Notes: generated from the letters alone by a model not told the origin. A DNA stretch of 64,000 bases from Risungbinella massiliensis (GCF_000942395.1 NZ_LN812102.1:217358-281357); one strand, 5' to 3'. Shown: positions 25,645 through 36,643, numbered from the stretch's first letter. Numbers and translations are program-made.

Positions 25645-25928
25645 TAACATCTTTTAGTACCGAATGAAAACCGAAGTCAGTATATTGTCCCCTTGCTACA
25701 TGCTGAAAAGCCTCGGCGTTAATGTCGAAGCTTTACGATTGTGACTCGGTTTTATTGGGAGTCAGGACTGGTTTATGAATTATTTTAGATTTATGATTAA
25801 TGGATCTTAGTGATCTTGATTGGACGATTGGATTTAGTTAAAGTTTGTTTTACAGACTAGTTTGGTATTTATCATTGAATATATGCTTGATTTATAATGC
25901 TTAGACAAGAATATATCCATTCCATAGC
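25645..25928. other. Intergenic stretch without recognised features
   Basis: Between the DoxX promoter and the hydrolase gene I see no ribosome site with an ORF, no strong hairpin and no repeat. The sequence is AT-rich and looks degenerate. Confidence 0.5.
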
Positions 25929-26810
25929 TTACCTGTTCTTGAGATACATTGATCCATTTACCAGAACGTCATGCAATCTCTCAGCAAACACTTTATGATG
26001 AATCGTATTGTATCCCCCATGATGACTGGGAAACTCCACGATCTCTGTTCCTAGTTGTTCCGCTAATGCCACTGTACAACGAAAAGGAAATAATCCCCGT
26101 GAATCACTGCCACCAGTTGGAATTACCCGCATCGCTGAGGATTTCAGCACAGTCTTCAATGCGTCGATATCAAATGAAAGGCTACGTATCCCAGGAACTT
26201 CATACGTGATGAAATATGTTAGATTACCAACGATTCGCTCCATTTGTTCAACATTCGATTGATTACTAGAGTCTATACCTAGATTGGACGACAACTTCAT
26301 GACAGCGGAAAAAACACCCTCACGACAAAGATTTTCTTGAAAGTCCTGCAACTCGCGGTGAATATTTTCTTGTAGGTCCTCCAAACTTTTCCTTGCCTGT
26401 ATCTGGTCATTACCGAATAAAAGTTGTAATAAGACAGGTTCATGCGGGATTAGTATTCGTACTTGCTCAGGATGCATTATAGATAAATCAAGTCCAATGC
26501 ATGCACCAGAGCTGCTACCGAATATATACGCTGGTTCATCGGTTAGATTTGCCAATAAGCGGTGAGCGTCATCACTGTGTGTCTCTAATCGGTATTCCTC
26601 CGTCCGATCAACGAGACTACTACGCGAATGACCTCGACGGTCGTAGGTAACAACTGTGTACCAGTTAGCAAGATGGTTGGCGACTCGAAGAAACTTGTCA
26701 GCGTCACCACCTCCGCCATGAATCATCAAAAGGACAGGGCCTGCTCCACGCACCTCGTAGTAGAGACTTGCTCCAGGCACTAGCAACATTCCGTTTTCTA
26801 CCATGCTCAT
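25929..26810 (-). CDS. Alpha/beta hydrolase
   Basis: A 293-residue alpha/beta-hydrolase. The oxyanion-hole region is LLMIHGGGGDADKF, followed by VVTYDRRGHSRS. The nucleophile elbow is IFGSSSGACIG (Ser, about residue 97-98), and the terminal catalytic His is in FPSHHGGYNTI. TGGSDSRGLFPFRC likely holds the acidic residue. The family covers esterases, haloperoxidase-like enzymes and epoxide hydrolases, so the substrate is open. The start at ATG 26810 or the ATG two codons on has AAAGGAG upstream. The gene is monocistronic. Confidence 0.82.
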   Translation of the reverse strand: MSMVENGMLLVPGASLYYEVRGAGPVLLMIHGGGGDADKFLRVANHLANWYTVVTYDRRGHSRSSLVDRTEEYRLETHSDDAHRLLANLTDEPAYIFGSSSGACIGLDLSIMHPEQVRILIPHEPVLLQLLFGNDQIQARKSLEDLQENIHRELQDFQENLCREGVFSAVMKLSSNLGIDSSNQSNVEQMERIVGNLTYFITYEVPGIRSLSFDIDALKTVLKSSAMRVIPTGGSDSRGLFPFRCTVALAEQLGTEIVEFPSHHGGYNTIHHKVFAERLHDVLVNGSMYLKNR

Positions 26811-26955
26811 TTTAACTTTCTCCTTTGCTTTTATCTATCAAAAAAGCCATTAATCCCAATCGTGGTTGTTCTCATAAATTTCTAGCCTCCCTTTACTGTA
26901 TGTGATTTACGAATTATAAAATATGCTGCAAATAACTCAGAAACAAACTCGCCAT

Positions 26956-26989
26956 AAAAAAGCACTGATTGAAAATAATCAGTGCTTTT
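26956..26989 (-). terminator. Intrinsic terminator of the CD3324-like gene
   Basis: AAAAGCACTGATT and AATCAGTGCTTTT flank a six-base loop, just past the stop codon at 26994. Confidence 0.8.
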
Positions 26990-26993
26990 CCCA

Positions 26994-27257
26994 TTATTTC
27001 GAGTAAACAATTTTTTTGATCGTTTCGATGGAAAGATAATACTCGTTTGCTAATTGATCTATAGTCTTGCCATTTTTAAATGCATTTTTAATTGTTGTAT
27101 TTCGATCATGAATCCACTTTCTTGTTCCAGAACATGTACCCCAATTTTTATGGGAGTTTTTCGGTTTCGGAATATATATTGTTTCTCCTTGAACATATTT
27201 TTGAATTTCTGATATTAGCTTTTCAGGTAAAATAGCAGTTGCTTTTCGATATGCCAT
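26994..27257 (-). CDS. CD3324-type small helix-turn-helix protein
   Basis: An 87-residue protein beginning MAYRKATAILPEKLISEIQK and containing VQGETIYIPKP, the pattern of the CD3324 family of small clostridial and bacillar proteins. The C-terminal part (KTIDQLANEYYLSIETIKKI) is a helix-turn-helix, so it probably binds DNA. The target is unknown. It carries its own terminator. A possible tiny ORF lies upstream. Confidence 0.75.
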   Translation of the reverse strand: MAYRKATAILPEKLISEIQKYVQGETIYIPKPKNSHKNWGTCSGTRKWIHDRNTTIKNAFKNGKTIDQLANEYYLSIETIKKIVYSK

Positions 27258-27332
27258 TTTCTCCAGCTCCTTATTCTTTTATAGCAATAAGGTGCAAAGC
27301 CGCTATATCAGAAAAGCTTACTTTAGCGATTT

Positions 27333-27425
27333 TTATAGAGTCCACCCCATGCAAAGTATCGCCTTCCCAATAATAGGCTTTGCATGAGTCGCTCCGATAT
27401 CTAGCATTTTAATCTTACTTGCCAT
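27333..27425 (-). CDS. Possible 30-residue peptide, or gene remnant
   Basis: An ATG at 27425 has an excellent GGGAGGTG site six bases upstream and opens a 30-codon frame beginning MASKIKMLDIGATHAKPIIG. No family was recognised. The strong ribosome site argues for translation. The abrupt end may instead mean this is the start of a degraded gene whose rest is lost. Confidence 0.3.
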   Translation of the reverse strand: MASKIKMLDIGATHAKPIIGKAILCMGWTL

Positions 27426-27550
27426 GTCCATCACCTCCCAAAATCAATTTTTAATCATTCGATAATACTCCGCTTTCTATTATAAAATATATAAAATTCA
27501 TATAAACAAAGGGTTGTCTCCAAAATATTGAGATGAGGTATTATACGAAC

Positions 27551-28026
27551 CTATCTTAATTCTAATATAAACTCCTCCACTTCCCCACCACGTGCATAGG
27601 AATTGCTCTGATCCTCGCCAAAAATACTGAACCCACACTTTTCTAATACTCGAATAGAACCAATGTTATCTTTAGCTACGCGAGCATACAGAGGGCGTAC
27701 CTTTATCTGATTCAGAAATACTGTTAGTGCTTTTGTAGCTATTCCCCTTCCCCCATATTGCTTTCCAATCCAGTAGGCGATACTTGGTTTGCCAAACTGT
27801 TTAAAATGCACGATATTGCCAGCCACATGCCCATTAAAAAGTATCGTCTTTTTGATGATGGCTTGATTACGTAAAATCTTGCTCCAAAACGTCATAAAAG
27901 CTTCCTGATCTGTTGGATCCTTGGCTGCGAAGGCGGCCATATAATTGGCAGTTGGATCTAGCTGATGCTCAAAAATATTGGGAGATCGGCTTCTGTTACA
28001 TCTCGAAGTTGGAAATGGATTGTCAT
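27551..28026 (-). pseudogene. GNAT acetyltransferase with a one-base frameshift near the start
   Basis: An ATG at 28026 with AGGAG upstream begins MTIHFQLRDVTEADLPIF, a normal RimJ/GNAT N-terminus. At a T-run near 27973-27978 the frame must shift by one base to continue as EHQLDPTANYMAAF, then the acetyl-CoA motif YGGRGIATKALTVFL and IGSIRVLEKCGF. The open frame from 28081 lacks a sensible N-terminus. One missing T in the homopolymer explains everything, so this is either a real frameshift or a sequencing error. The core acetyltransferase domain is otherwise whole. Confidence 0.7.
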
Positions 28027-28108
28027 ATGAACACGCTCCTACAATAAGATCTATTACTGTATTCCTGATCTGCTTATGCAAATCACTACAACCAGCGAGG
28101 ATCTTCTA

Positions 28109-28137
28109 TTGACTAAACGTTTATTCAATAATAAACT
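28109..28137 (+). promoter_or_regulatory. Promoter with TetR-like operator for the hydrolase-tetR pair
   Basis: TTGACT (28109-28114) and TAAACT (28132-28137) are 17 bases apart. GTTTATT-CAAT-AATAAAC (28119-28136) is a perfect 7-4-7 palindrome filling the spacer, a good site for the TetR encoded at 28933. Confidence 0.6.
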
Positions 28138-28180
28138 GTAATTGTAAGATAATTCTATAAATATAGGAAGGGAAGCGAAA

Positions 28181-28929
28181 ATGGATTTGTACATGAGATT
28201 CATGGTAACGGAAAGCCTGTCGTACTCCTTCATAGTGGTGGTGCTGATTTGCGGGATTGGATGTTTGTAGCACCACTTTTAGCAAAACATTACAAAGTAG
28301 TCACTTTTGATGGACGAGGAGCCGGAAAATCACCCGATCCAGTAGGAGATGTTAATTGTGTGGAAGATTTGAAAAGGCTCCTCGTCCAACTGAACATTCA
28401 TAGGACCACATTGATCGGACATTCCATGGGGGGACAGATTGCAACAGACTTTTCATTGGAATATCCTGAATACGTATCAGAATTGATTTTAATAGCACCA
28501 GCATTGTCTGGGTTTCACTATTCATCGGAGTTTGTAAAATACATGAATAAGGTAAGTTCAGCCGCACCTGACATAGACAAAATGATTGAGATTTCACAAA
28601 GCGCCCCGTCGTATCGTGTTGTCCAGACTAGTCCTCACAAGAAACTAACTGAGCAAATGCTTAGGCATCATATCGAACGGACATTTCATTGGCCGGATTT
28701 TGAATTGATTTGGCCCAAACCTCCTGCAGCCGAAAGATTGGGAGAGTTGACTGCTAAAACATTATTGATGGTTGGTACGGAGGAATTACCCGATAACATT
28801 CGTGTCGCTGACTACTTTCAAAAGCACTCAGACGCTCACATCGTAGAAATCCTTGGTGCGGATCATATGGTCACGTTAACTCATCCAAAAGATTTATATC
28901 GCAATATTGTGAATTTTATAGAGGGATGA
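28181..28929 (+). pseudogene. Alpha/beta hydrolase with a frameshift right after its start
   Basis: An ATG at 28181 follows GGAAGGGAAG, but five bases later the hydrolase frame (FVHEIHGNGKPVVLLHSGGA) begins in another register. The first in-frame ATG, at 28249, lies after the oxyanion-hole segment LLHSGGADLRDW. The rest is intact: VVTFDGRGAGKSP, the nucleophile LIGHSMGGQIA, and the final His in GADHMVTLTH. The original gene was probably about 250 residues. A product from 28249 (226 residues) would lack the first strands and is doubtful as an enzyme. The TetR gene follows after 3 bases. Confidence 0.6.
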
Positions 28930-28932
28930 GCC

Positions 28933-29517
28933 ATGCCAAGAACACCACAAGAAAACGAGCGCATTCGTCAGTTAGCCAAAGAGAATATTCGCAACGCTGC
29001 CTTGGAATTGTTCATTAGGAAGGGGTATCATGCGACTTCTATAAGTGACATTGCCAAACAAGCTGGTATATCGAAAGGCCTGCTTTACAATTATTTTAAA
29101 GGAAAAGAAGAACTTCTGGCGACAATGGTGAAAGCAAGAGTGGGAGAAATGATTAAAGTCATGAATCATGCAAAGGCTATTGAGACTCCGGCGGAGCAAC
29201 TCAAACACATCATAGAAGGCGCTATAAATAATGTCTACCATAACCCAGAAGTATTCCGTTTCTATCTTCACCTGCAAACACAACCTGAAGCAGATCATAA
29301 GTTGATAAAATACAGTCGTTATATTATTGAAGAGAACACCAGACAGTTTGAATTTCAATGCGATATTTTTGAAAAACTAGGAACAAAAGAGCCGAGAAAA
29401 CGATCGTTATACTTCTCCTCTACCCTTCAAGGAATTATGCTGATGATTTCGACTTATCCTCAGCAGTTTCCCGTTGAAGAGATAAAGGATCAGATCATCC
29501 AGGAATTTTGCAATTGA
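28933..29517 (+). CDS. TetR/AcrR family repressor
   Basis: A 194-residue regulator with the N-terminal helix-turn-helix NAALELFIRKGYHATSIS, then DIAKQAGISKGLLYNYFKGK (residues about 20-63). The C-terminal domain fits ligand-binding TetR_C helices. It follows the alpha/beta hydrolase gene by three bases, so both are one operon. The palindrome at 28119-28136 in the shared promoter suggests autoregulation. An O-methyltransferase gene starts about 50 bases further on. Confidence 0.87.
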   Translation: MPRTPQENERIRQLAKENIRNAALELFIRKGYHATSISDIAKQAGISKGLLYNYFKGKEELLATMVKARVGEMIKVMNHAKAIETPAEQLKHIIEGAINNVYHNPEVFRFYLHLQTQPEADHKLIKYSRYIIEENTRQFEFQCDIFEKLGTKEPRKRSLYFSSTLQGIMLMISTYPQQFPVEEIKDQIIQEFCN

Positions 29518-29570
29518 TCATACAAATATCGATGTCTGGATGGACCAAATCAGAAAGGGACGGTAATTAT

Positions 29571-30248
29571 ATGAGTATCGAAAACACATGGATAACCGTA
29601 GATCACTATCTCACTAATCTTCTAATACCATCTGATCCTGTACTAGATAAAGCTCTGCAAGCCAACAAAGATGCTGGTTTACCTGAAATAGACGTTGCAC
29701 CAAACCAAGGAAAGCTACTGTATCTATTAGCACGTATTCAAGGAGTACGGAGCATTCTGGAGATTGGGACACTGGGGGGATACAGTACTATTTGGCTAGC
29801 TCGTGCCCTACCACAAGATGGGCGATTAATCAGTTTAGAATTAGATCCCAAACATGCAAAAGTGGCTCAGTCTAATATAGATCGGGCAAGATTATCAGAA
29901 AAAGTAGAAATACGAGTGGGAACAGCTTTGGAATCCTTGGAAAAGTTAGCAAAAGAAGAAACAGAACCTTTTGACATGATATTTATTGATGCTGATAAAC
30001 CTAATAATCCTCATTACTTTGAGTGGGCACTAAAATTATCACGTCGTGGGAGCCTGATCATCGTCGATAATGTTGTACGCAATGGTGTAGTCGCTGATGA
30101 ATCTAGTACAGATCCAAGCGTTCAAGGTGTACGAAGCTTCTTGGAGATGGCTGCGGCTGAACCACGTGTTAGCGCCACGGCGATCCAGACTGTAGGCAGC
30201 AAAGGGTACGATGGCTTTTCCATTTTGCTTGTAACAGACGGACAGTAA
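29571..30248 (+). CDS. Class I SAM-dependent O-methyltransferase (family 3)
   Basis: About 225 residues from ATG 29571, where GAAAGGGA stands upstream; earlier in-frame starts lie inside the tetR end. The SAM-binding motif I is ILEIGTLGGYSTIWLA, with FIDADKPNNPHYFEW and IIVDNVVRNGVVAD supplying the metal and catalytic residues typical of caffeoyl-CoA/catechol O-methyltransferases. It methylates a hydroxyl of a small aromatic substrate in known relatives. It is the third gene of the hydrolase-tetR run and ends at a strong terminator. Confidence 0.85.
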   Translation: MSIENTWITVDHYLTNLLIPSDPVLDKALQANKDAGLPEIDVAPNQGKLLYLLARIQGVRSILEIGTLGGYSTIWLARALPQDGRLISLELDPKHAKVAQSNIDRARLSEKVEIRVGTALESLEKLAKEETEPFDMIFIDADKPNNPHYFEWALKLSRRGSLIIVDNVVRNGVVADESSTDPSVQGVRSFLEMAAAEPRVSATAIQTVGSKGYDGFSILLVTDGQ

Positions 30249-30363
30249 TAGATATTCGTTGCTGGTACATGGAAGTAGAACTAGACTTCCGATTTAGTTT
30301 CGTTAACAGTTGTGTAATCTGTAACAATTTTGGAAAACTCTCAATACTGGAATGAATATTCAA

Positions 30364-30401
30364 GAAAGCCCACTCTTTGCTGAAGAAGAGTGGGCTTTCT
30401 A
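30364..30401 (+). terminator. Intrinsic terminator of the O-methyltransferase gene
   Basis: AGAAAGCCCACTCTT and AAGAGTGGGCTTTCT form a perfect 15-bp stem around an 8-base loop. Confidence 0.8.
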
Positions 30402-30413
30402 TGTCATTTAAAG

Positions 30414-30625
30414 TTAGTCTTCCAATTGGACAAACTCATCTGGGTTGATACGGATATACGTACTAATTTCGTTTTATGGTTTGTGTAACACTATTGTGAT
30501 ACTTTTTGAAGAGCTTCGCACGGATGTTCGAATACCCATCCAATTCCTTATCATCCAACGATTCAAGTAACTGCGTTACATCGTCACCAAGGTTATACCT
30601 TTCATCATGAGTATAACTTTTTCAT
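30414..30625 (-). pseudogene. Unrecognised gene remnant
   Basis: The minus strand reads DERYNLGDDVTQLLESLDD and on to VTQTIKRN before a TAG. A shifted frame then gives YIRINPDEFVQLED to a stop at 30414. There is no start codon with a ribosome site. The composition is protein-like (alternating charged and hydrophobic helix), so this is probably the tail of a decayed gene. I do not recognise the family. Confidence 0.35.
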
Positions 30626-30682
30626 ATTGATATAGAAATACCCATTCTATGTGGAACAATCGTTTGCCACTCATACAGATTA

Positions 30683-31297
30683 TTAGATTTTTTGGGAGAT
30701 AGAATTTAGGAACTCTATGCTCTTTTGATTACAATGACCTGTTAGTTCAGCATGATAATGGGAGCTATTTGGATTCGTGAAACCATGTTCTGCATTCAAT
30801 GTGATTACCTCTACGCTATCTTTCTTCTTTAATTGGTCAACTAAAACGGAGACTTGGAATGAAGCCTCTTGTTCTGGAAAAAACAATAAACAAGGACATA
30901 CTGGATCTAGACCTATGTAATCACGTATACGAGACCCATAAAAACAAATCATTCCATCAATCATTGGTGTTTTGGAACTTGCAATCCATGCTGTCGTAGC
31001 ACCTACACTAAATCCTACAATATAAAGATGTTGATAAGAACTACGGATTTGTTGTATATGATCTAGAACAATGGTTGTCGAATGTTGAAAACCGACATTT
31101 TGCATAAAGGATCCATATGCTTCTTTTTCTTGTTCTATTGGAAAAGGTGACTCTTGAGAGAGGAAATTCGGACAGTACACATCCATTCCTTGCTCAAAGA
31201 ACATGTTGCAAACCGCTTCCATATGTTCATTTAACCCGTATATTTCATGTAATACTAATACCGCTGTATCTGTATATTGATGTAATTGTTGAATCAT
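30683..31297 (-). CDS. Dienelactone hydrolase-family protein
   Basis: A 204-residue alpha/beta hydrolase. VLVLHEIYGLNEHM carries the Glu and the region that shapes the oxyanion hole. IVGFSVGATTAWIA is the nucleophile elbow, with Ser where dienelactone hydrolase itself has Cys. NAEHGFTNP carries the catalytic His. Many such proteins are esterases of unknown substrate. The gene lies 21 bases downstream of the aminopeptidase gene on the same strand, so they are likely co-transcribed. Confidence 0.8.
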   Translation of the reverse strand: MIQQLHQYTDTAVLVLHEIYGLNEHMEAVCNMFFEQGMDVYCPNFLSQESPFPIEQEKEAYGSFMQNVGFQHSTTIVLDHIQQIRSSYQHLYIVGFSVGATTAWIASSKTPMIDGMICFYGSRIRDYIGLDPVCPCLLFFPEQEASFQVSVLVDQLKKKDSVEVITLNAEHGFTNPNSSHYHAELTGHCNQKSIEFLNSISQKI

Positions 31298-31318
31298 GTT
31301 CTTTCCCTTTCTACTCTG

Positions 31319-32551
31319 CTAAAAAACCCAGTTGCCTTTCCGTAATATTGCTTCTCTAGTTCCATCATGTAACTCCCCATCCACATCTAAATCAGCAGAT
31401 CCAATCATAAAATCTATATGGATCAAGCTTTTGTTCCCTCCACAGGATATCAGCTCTTCGTCAGATAACTTGCTGCCGTTTACCAAATTAGTTGGGTAAC
31501 ATCCACCAATCGCAAGGTGACAGGAAGCATTCTCATCAATAAGCGTGTTATAGAAAACACGATTCAGTTTCGAGATCGGCGAGTCATGCGGTACTAATGC
31601 GATCTCACCTAGATATCTACTACCTTCATCTGTGTTTAATAAAGCAGAAAGATGTTCCATTCCTTCTGCCGCTTCATGAGCCACAATTTTTCCATTCTCA
31701 AAAGTGAATGAAAACTGATTGATCAATTGACCACTAATATTTAACGGCATCGTACTTCTTACTGTACCGTTGACTCCCGTTCGCTTAGGCATCGTGAATA
31801 CTTCTTCTGTTGGCATGTTTCCCACAAATTGAACGCCTTTTTCATTCTTGTCATTTCCACCTAGCCAAACGTGTCCCACTGGTAATTCGACGGTTAGATC
31901 CGTTCCAGGAGCCGTATAATAGAGCTTCCTATATTGCTTTTGATTCAAAAATTCTATTCTGTTTTTTAATTGATGGATATGGTCTGCCCATGCTATGGTT
32001 GGACTTACTTCCTCGATTCGATTAAATTGTAAAATAGCTTCCCACATTGCCACCATCCGTTCGTTTTCAGGTAGATCGGAAAATACCTTATCCGACCAAG
32101 CTTTCGTAGGAGCGCTAATAATGCACCAGCTGATTTTATTATTCCGGATCGCTTGAAGGTACGAGTCTCTTTTCATTGCCATTGCCTTAGTAGCTCTCGA
32201 TATCAATGTGGTTGAAATACCTTCCGTTAGATCTGGATTGGGTGCCATGATACTGAGTACTGCTCCGTCGTTTTCAACAAATCGTTCCCACATACCCGCT
32301 AACCAGGATGGATAATAATCAAACGAGTTATCTCGTGCTTGTTCAAATCGACTGCGAGTTATTTTGTCATCTTGCCACTCAACATGAACATATTTAGCAC
32401 CTGCCTCATATGCTTTTTTCACCAAAACACGTGTAAATTCAACTGTTTCCAAAGGGGCATCGATGAGGAAATCTTGACCCGGTTGCAGGTTCACTCCTAC
32501 TTTCAGAACGGTTTCTGCATATTTTTCAAGTTTACTTTGAAATACATTCAT
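31319..32551 (-). CDS. ampS: M29 family aminopeptidase (AmpS/PepS-like)
   Basis: A 410-residue metallo-aminopeptidase that removes N-terminal residues from peptides. The N-terminus YAETVLKVGVNLQPGQDFLI is typical. The metal-site segments of the family are visible: EGMEHLSALLNTDEGSRYLGEIALVP (given here as positions about 320-345), FYNTLIDENASCHLAIG, and IHIDFMIGSADLDVDG near the end. The length matches AmpS/PepS. The start is ATG 32551. It precedes the dienelactone-hydrolase-like gene, which probably shares its transcript. Confidence 0.9.
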   Translation of the reverse strand: MNVFQSKLEKYAETVLKVGVNLQPGQDFLIDAPLETVEFTRVLVKKAYEAGAKYVHVEWQDDKITRSRFEQARDNSFDYYPSWLAGMWERFVENDGAVLSIMAPNPDLTEGISTTLISRATKAMAMKRDSYLQAIRNNKISWCIISAPTKAWSDKVFSDLPENERMVAMWEAILQFNRIEEVSPTIAWADHIHQLKNRIEFLNQKQYRKLYYTAPGTDLTVELPVGHVWLGGNDKNEKGVQFVGNMPTEEVFTMPKRTGVNGTVRSTMPLNISGQLINQFSFTFENGKIVAHEAAEGMEHLSALLNTDEGSRYLGEIALVPHDSPISKLNRVFYNTLIDENASCHLAIGGCYPTNLVNGSKLSDEELISCGGNKSLIHIDFMIGSADLDVDGELHDGTREAILRKGNWVF

Positions 32552-32636
32552 CGTTCATTACTCCTCATAGTCAAATGATTTTTATACGGTTTTCCTAACT
32601 TATGAAGCTTCATTATTTTCGCAAATAAAAGAAAGG

Positions 32637-32656
32637 ACATGATCGAATGATCATGT
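32637..32656 (-). terminator. Intrinsic terminator of the GNAT gene
   Basis: ACATGATC (32637-32644) pairs with GATCATGT (32649-32656). On the minus strand it is followed by CCTTTCTTTTATTT. Confidence 0.65.
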
Positions 32657-32666
32657 GCCTACGGTA

Positions 32667-33116
32667 TTATTTTTCCCCTAATAACAGTTCATAACTATAA
32701 AATTCTTCATCTTTCACATAACCTTGACTTTCATATAATCGTTGTGCAGACAGATTGGATTGGGCTGTTTGTAAACTAAGAGATTTCGCACCTGTAGCAA
32801 TAGCATATTCTTTTGCTTTTTCCATCAGTTTTGTAGCGATGCCCTGACCTCTTGATCCTGATGATACAAACAAATCATTGAGAATCCATGTGTGTTGCAT
32901 CGAAACCGAAGAAAAACTTGGATAAAGTTGGGTAAATCCAAGATATTCCCCCTCTGCTACTGCCACAAATAAGACAGAATCTTGTCTGATCAAACGCTCT
33001 AAAAGAAATTGTTGTGCACCAGGAAGATCGCTTGGCTGTTCATAGAATACTCGATACTGATCAAACAAAGGTGCTACCCCTTTCAGATCAGCTTGTGTTG
33101 CTTGGTAAACTATCAT
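32667..33116 (-). CDS. GNAT family acetyltransferase
   Basis: About 149 residues from ATG 33116, which has AGGAGG seven bases upstream. Earlier in-frame starts fall inside the Yip1 gene. The acetyl-CoA motif is RGQGIATKLMEKAKEYA, with WILNDLFVSSGSRG before it and RLYESQGYVKDEEF at the end. The WILNDLFV pattern occurs in acetyltransferases of diverse amine substrates. It overlaps nothing and starts 12 bases after the Yip1 stop, so the two genes are one operon. Confidence 0.82.
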   Translation of the reverse strand: MIVYQATQADLKGVAPLFDQYRVFYEQPSDLPGAQQFLLERLIRQDSVLFVAVAEGEYLGFTQLYPSFSSVSMQHTWILNDLFVSSGSRGQGIATKLMEKAKEYAIATGAKSLSLQTAQSNLSAQRLYESQGYVKDEEFYSYELLLGEK

Positions 33117-33127
33117 ATGTTTGCCTC

Positions 33128-33739
33128 CTATGTACCTAATAAAATAAGCCCTAACATCAGAACTAGAACGATGATGACCACCATCAAACAAGAGAAAAAT
33201 CCTTTCCAAGCAGAAAAATGATGTACTTCTGCAATCGCATGACAAAGGATCGCAACAGTCCAAATGGACAAGATCACTTCTATCACTGCTAGAAGGAAGA
33301 ATACTATTCTCAGGATTGTACTACTTTCCATAGTTGGCATATCGGTAGTGAACATTTCGCTGCCAAATAGGACAAGATAAGGGATCCAGATTAATCCTAA
33401 TAAAACTTTGGAGAGTGTTGCCCAGGAATATGCTTGTACTGTATTCCAATAAGAACCTTTTCCTTTTAACAACTTAGCACCGGCAAATATAACAGCAGGA
33501 ATAAGAAAAACCAGGAGAAATCCACTTATCAGTCCAACTCCGATGGAATATCCTATAACTTCTCCTATTGATCTGATATCGCCCATGTTTTTCATAGAAG
33601 CACGGTCTAACGTATAAAAGACGTTCGCAATTAATGGTAAAACAAACCACCAGGCCGTCCGACGCTGCAATGCTTGATGAATGGTTTTCTTAGGTTGTAG
33701 CCAAATCGTTTTCCATGGTCGAAAAGTGGTAGATTCCAA
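33128..33739 (-). CDS. Yip1-domain membrane protein
   Basis: A 203-residue protein with five hydrophobic helices at about 30-46, 68-90, 104-124, 145-165 and 180-202. The N-terminal FRPWKTIWLQPKKTI (a P-x-x-T-I pattern) is the mark of bacterial Yip1/YIP1 family proteins. Their role is unknown; relatives act in membrane trafficking in eukaryotes. It is first in a two-gene unit with the GNAT gene. Confidence 0.78.
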   Translation of the reverse strand: MESTTFRPWKTIWLQPKKTIHQALQRRTAWWFVLPLIANVFYTLDRASMKNMGDIRSIGEVIGYSIGVGLISGFLLVFLIPAVIFAGAKLLKGKGSYWNTVQAYSWATLSKVLLGLIWIPYLVLFGSEMFTTDMPTMESSTILRIVFFLLAVIEVILSIWTVAILCHAIAEVHHFSAWKGFFSCLMVVIIVLVLMLGLILLGT

Positions 33740-33878
33740 TCAGACACCTCATTTAAATTCAAAATGAAAATAACTTAGTAAATTATATCCTTTTTTCTTT
33801 TAAATTTACAGATACCATCGTTATTCAAAAAAAAATGTTGCATTTTTCATAGAGAAAACTTTCTTATTGATATAACAT

Positions 33879-33907
33879 AAAAAACGGCAGCAAGTGATGC
33901 CACCGTT
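33879..33907 (-). terminator. Terminator of the lac/tagatose operon
   Basis: On the minus strand AACGG-TG-GCA and TGC-TG-CCGTT pair around a 5-base loop and are followed by TTTTTATG, just after the lacC stop codon. Confidence 0.65.
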
Positions 33908-33913
33908 AAATCA

Positions 33914-35715
<1,802 letters not shown>

Positions 35716-35765
35716 TTATTGCCCCCTCTGTAAGGTCGTCCCTAGTGTGATTCGTCTAAAAATGC

Positions 35766-36080
35766 CTACTTCGTACGCTTATAAAGGGTTATCATGTGTT
35801 TCATCATATCTTTGAGGAGCATTGCGTTCATGAGGTGATCTTGTGCGTGGATCATCAACAGACCAATCTCATTCTCTTGCCCTTGGGCTTCTGCATGCAG
35901 TAGATCCGTTTGAGCACGGTGAGCTTTTAGTAAAGCCTCTTCTGCTTCTTTCACTAACTCTTCTACTTGATCGTAATCGCCTTTTTCTGCTTCGTTTAAT
36001 GCAGAAAGTAACTTGGAACGTGCATCGCCTGCAAATGCAACAATTTCAAATGCAACCATGGCAAGTTCTTCTCTATTCAT
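35766..36080 (-). CDS. lacF: PTS system lactose/cellobiose-type IIA component
   Basis: A 104-residue helical phosphocarrier. The His phosphorylated by HPr lies in GLLMIHAQDHLMNA (about residue 78), and FEIVAFAGDARSK matches the N-terminal helix of lactose/cellobiose IIA proteins. It should pass phosphate to a IIB and IIC pair for lactose or a related sugar. No IIB or IIC gene is in the window, so it is an orphan within this operon and must use partners coded elsewhere. AGAGGAGAG precedes the ATG. Confidence 0.88.
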   Translation of the reverse strand: MNREELAMVAFEIVAFAGDARSKLLSALNEAEKGDYDQVEELVKEAEEALLKAHRAQTDLLHAEAQGQENEIGLLMIHAQDHLMNAMLLKDMMKHMITLYKRTK

Positions 36081-36108
36081 CTCGTTTCTCTCCTCTAAAT
36101 TGATAACA

Positions 36109-36627
36109 TTACTCGTCTGGATATCCGCCGTTATCCCATTTTTCTAGGTACTCGTCAAACAGGTTTTCATCCCCAATTTGAGTCTCATCTATCTGAATAG
36201 CATCTATTTTGGCAATCAAGGCATCGCGTTCTGCTGTTGGCTTATACTGGGTTTCAAGGAACACATCCACAATACTCTCAATGAGACCAATCCCAGTAAT
36301 TCGCCCTCCAAATGAGATAACGTTGGCATTGAGTTCTTCTTTTGCATAGCGTGCTGTCTCTACATCTCGAACTAGTGCGGCCCGAATTCCTTTTACTTTA
36401 TTAGCACTATTAGAGATGCCGACTCCCGTGCCACAAAGCACAATCCCGAGGTCTGCTTCCCCTTGCACCACTTTTTCTGCTGTTTTTTTCCCAAAGATCG
36501 GATAGTGCGTTCGTTTATTGTCATACGTTCCATTATCGATTACTTCATGTCCTTTTCCTTGAAGATATCCCACCAAGTAATCTTTCAGCTCTGTTACAAT
36601 GTGGTCACACCCAATCGAAATTCTCAT
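36109..36627 (-). CDS. lacB: Galactose-6-phosphate isomerase subunit LacB
   Basis: A RpiB/LacAB-family sugar-phosphate isomerase subunit of 172 residues. It starts MRISIGCDHIVTELKDYL, has VLCGTGVGISNSANK with the catalytic-site Cys (CGTGVG) and a C-terminal tail IGDENLFDEYLEKW. With LacA it converts galactose-6-phosphate to tagatose-6-phosphate. AAGGAGGGCG lies upstream of the ATG. It lies 17 bases after lacA. Confidence 0.93.
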   Translation of the reverse strand: MRISIGCDHIVTELKDYLVGYLQGKGHEVIDNGTYDNKRTHYPIFGKKTAEKVVQGEADLGIVLCGTGVGISNSANKVKGIRAALVRDVETARYAKEELNANVISFGGRITGIGLIESIVDVFLETQYKPTAERDALIAKIDAIQIDETQIGDENLFDEYLEKWDNGGYPDE

Positions 36628-36643
36628 TTCATCGCCCTCCTTG

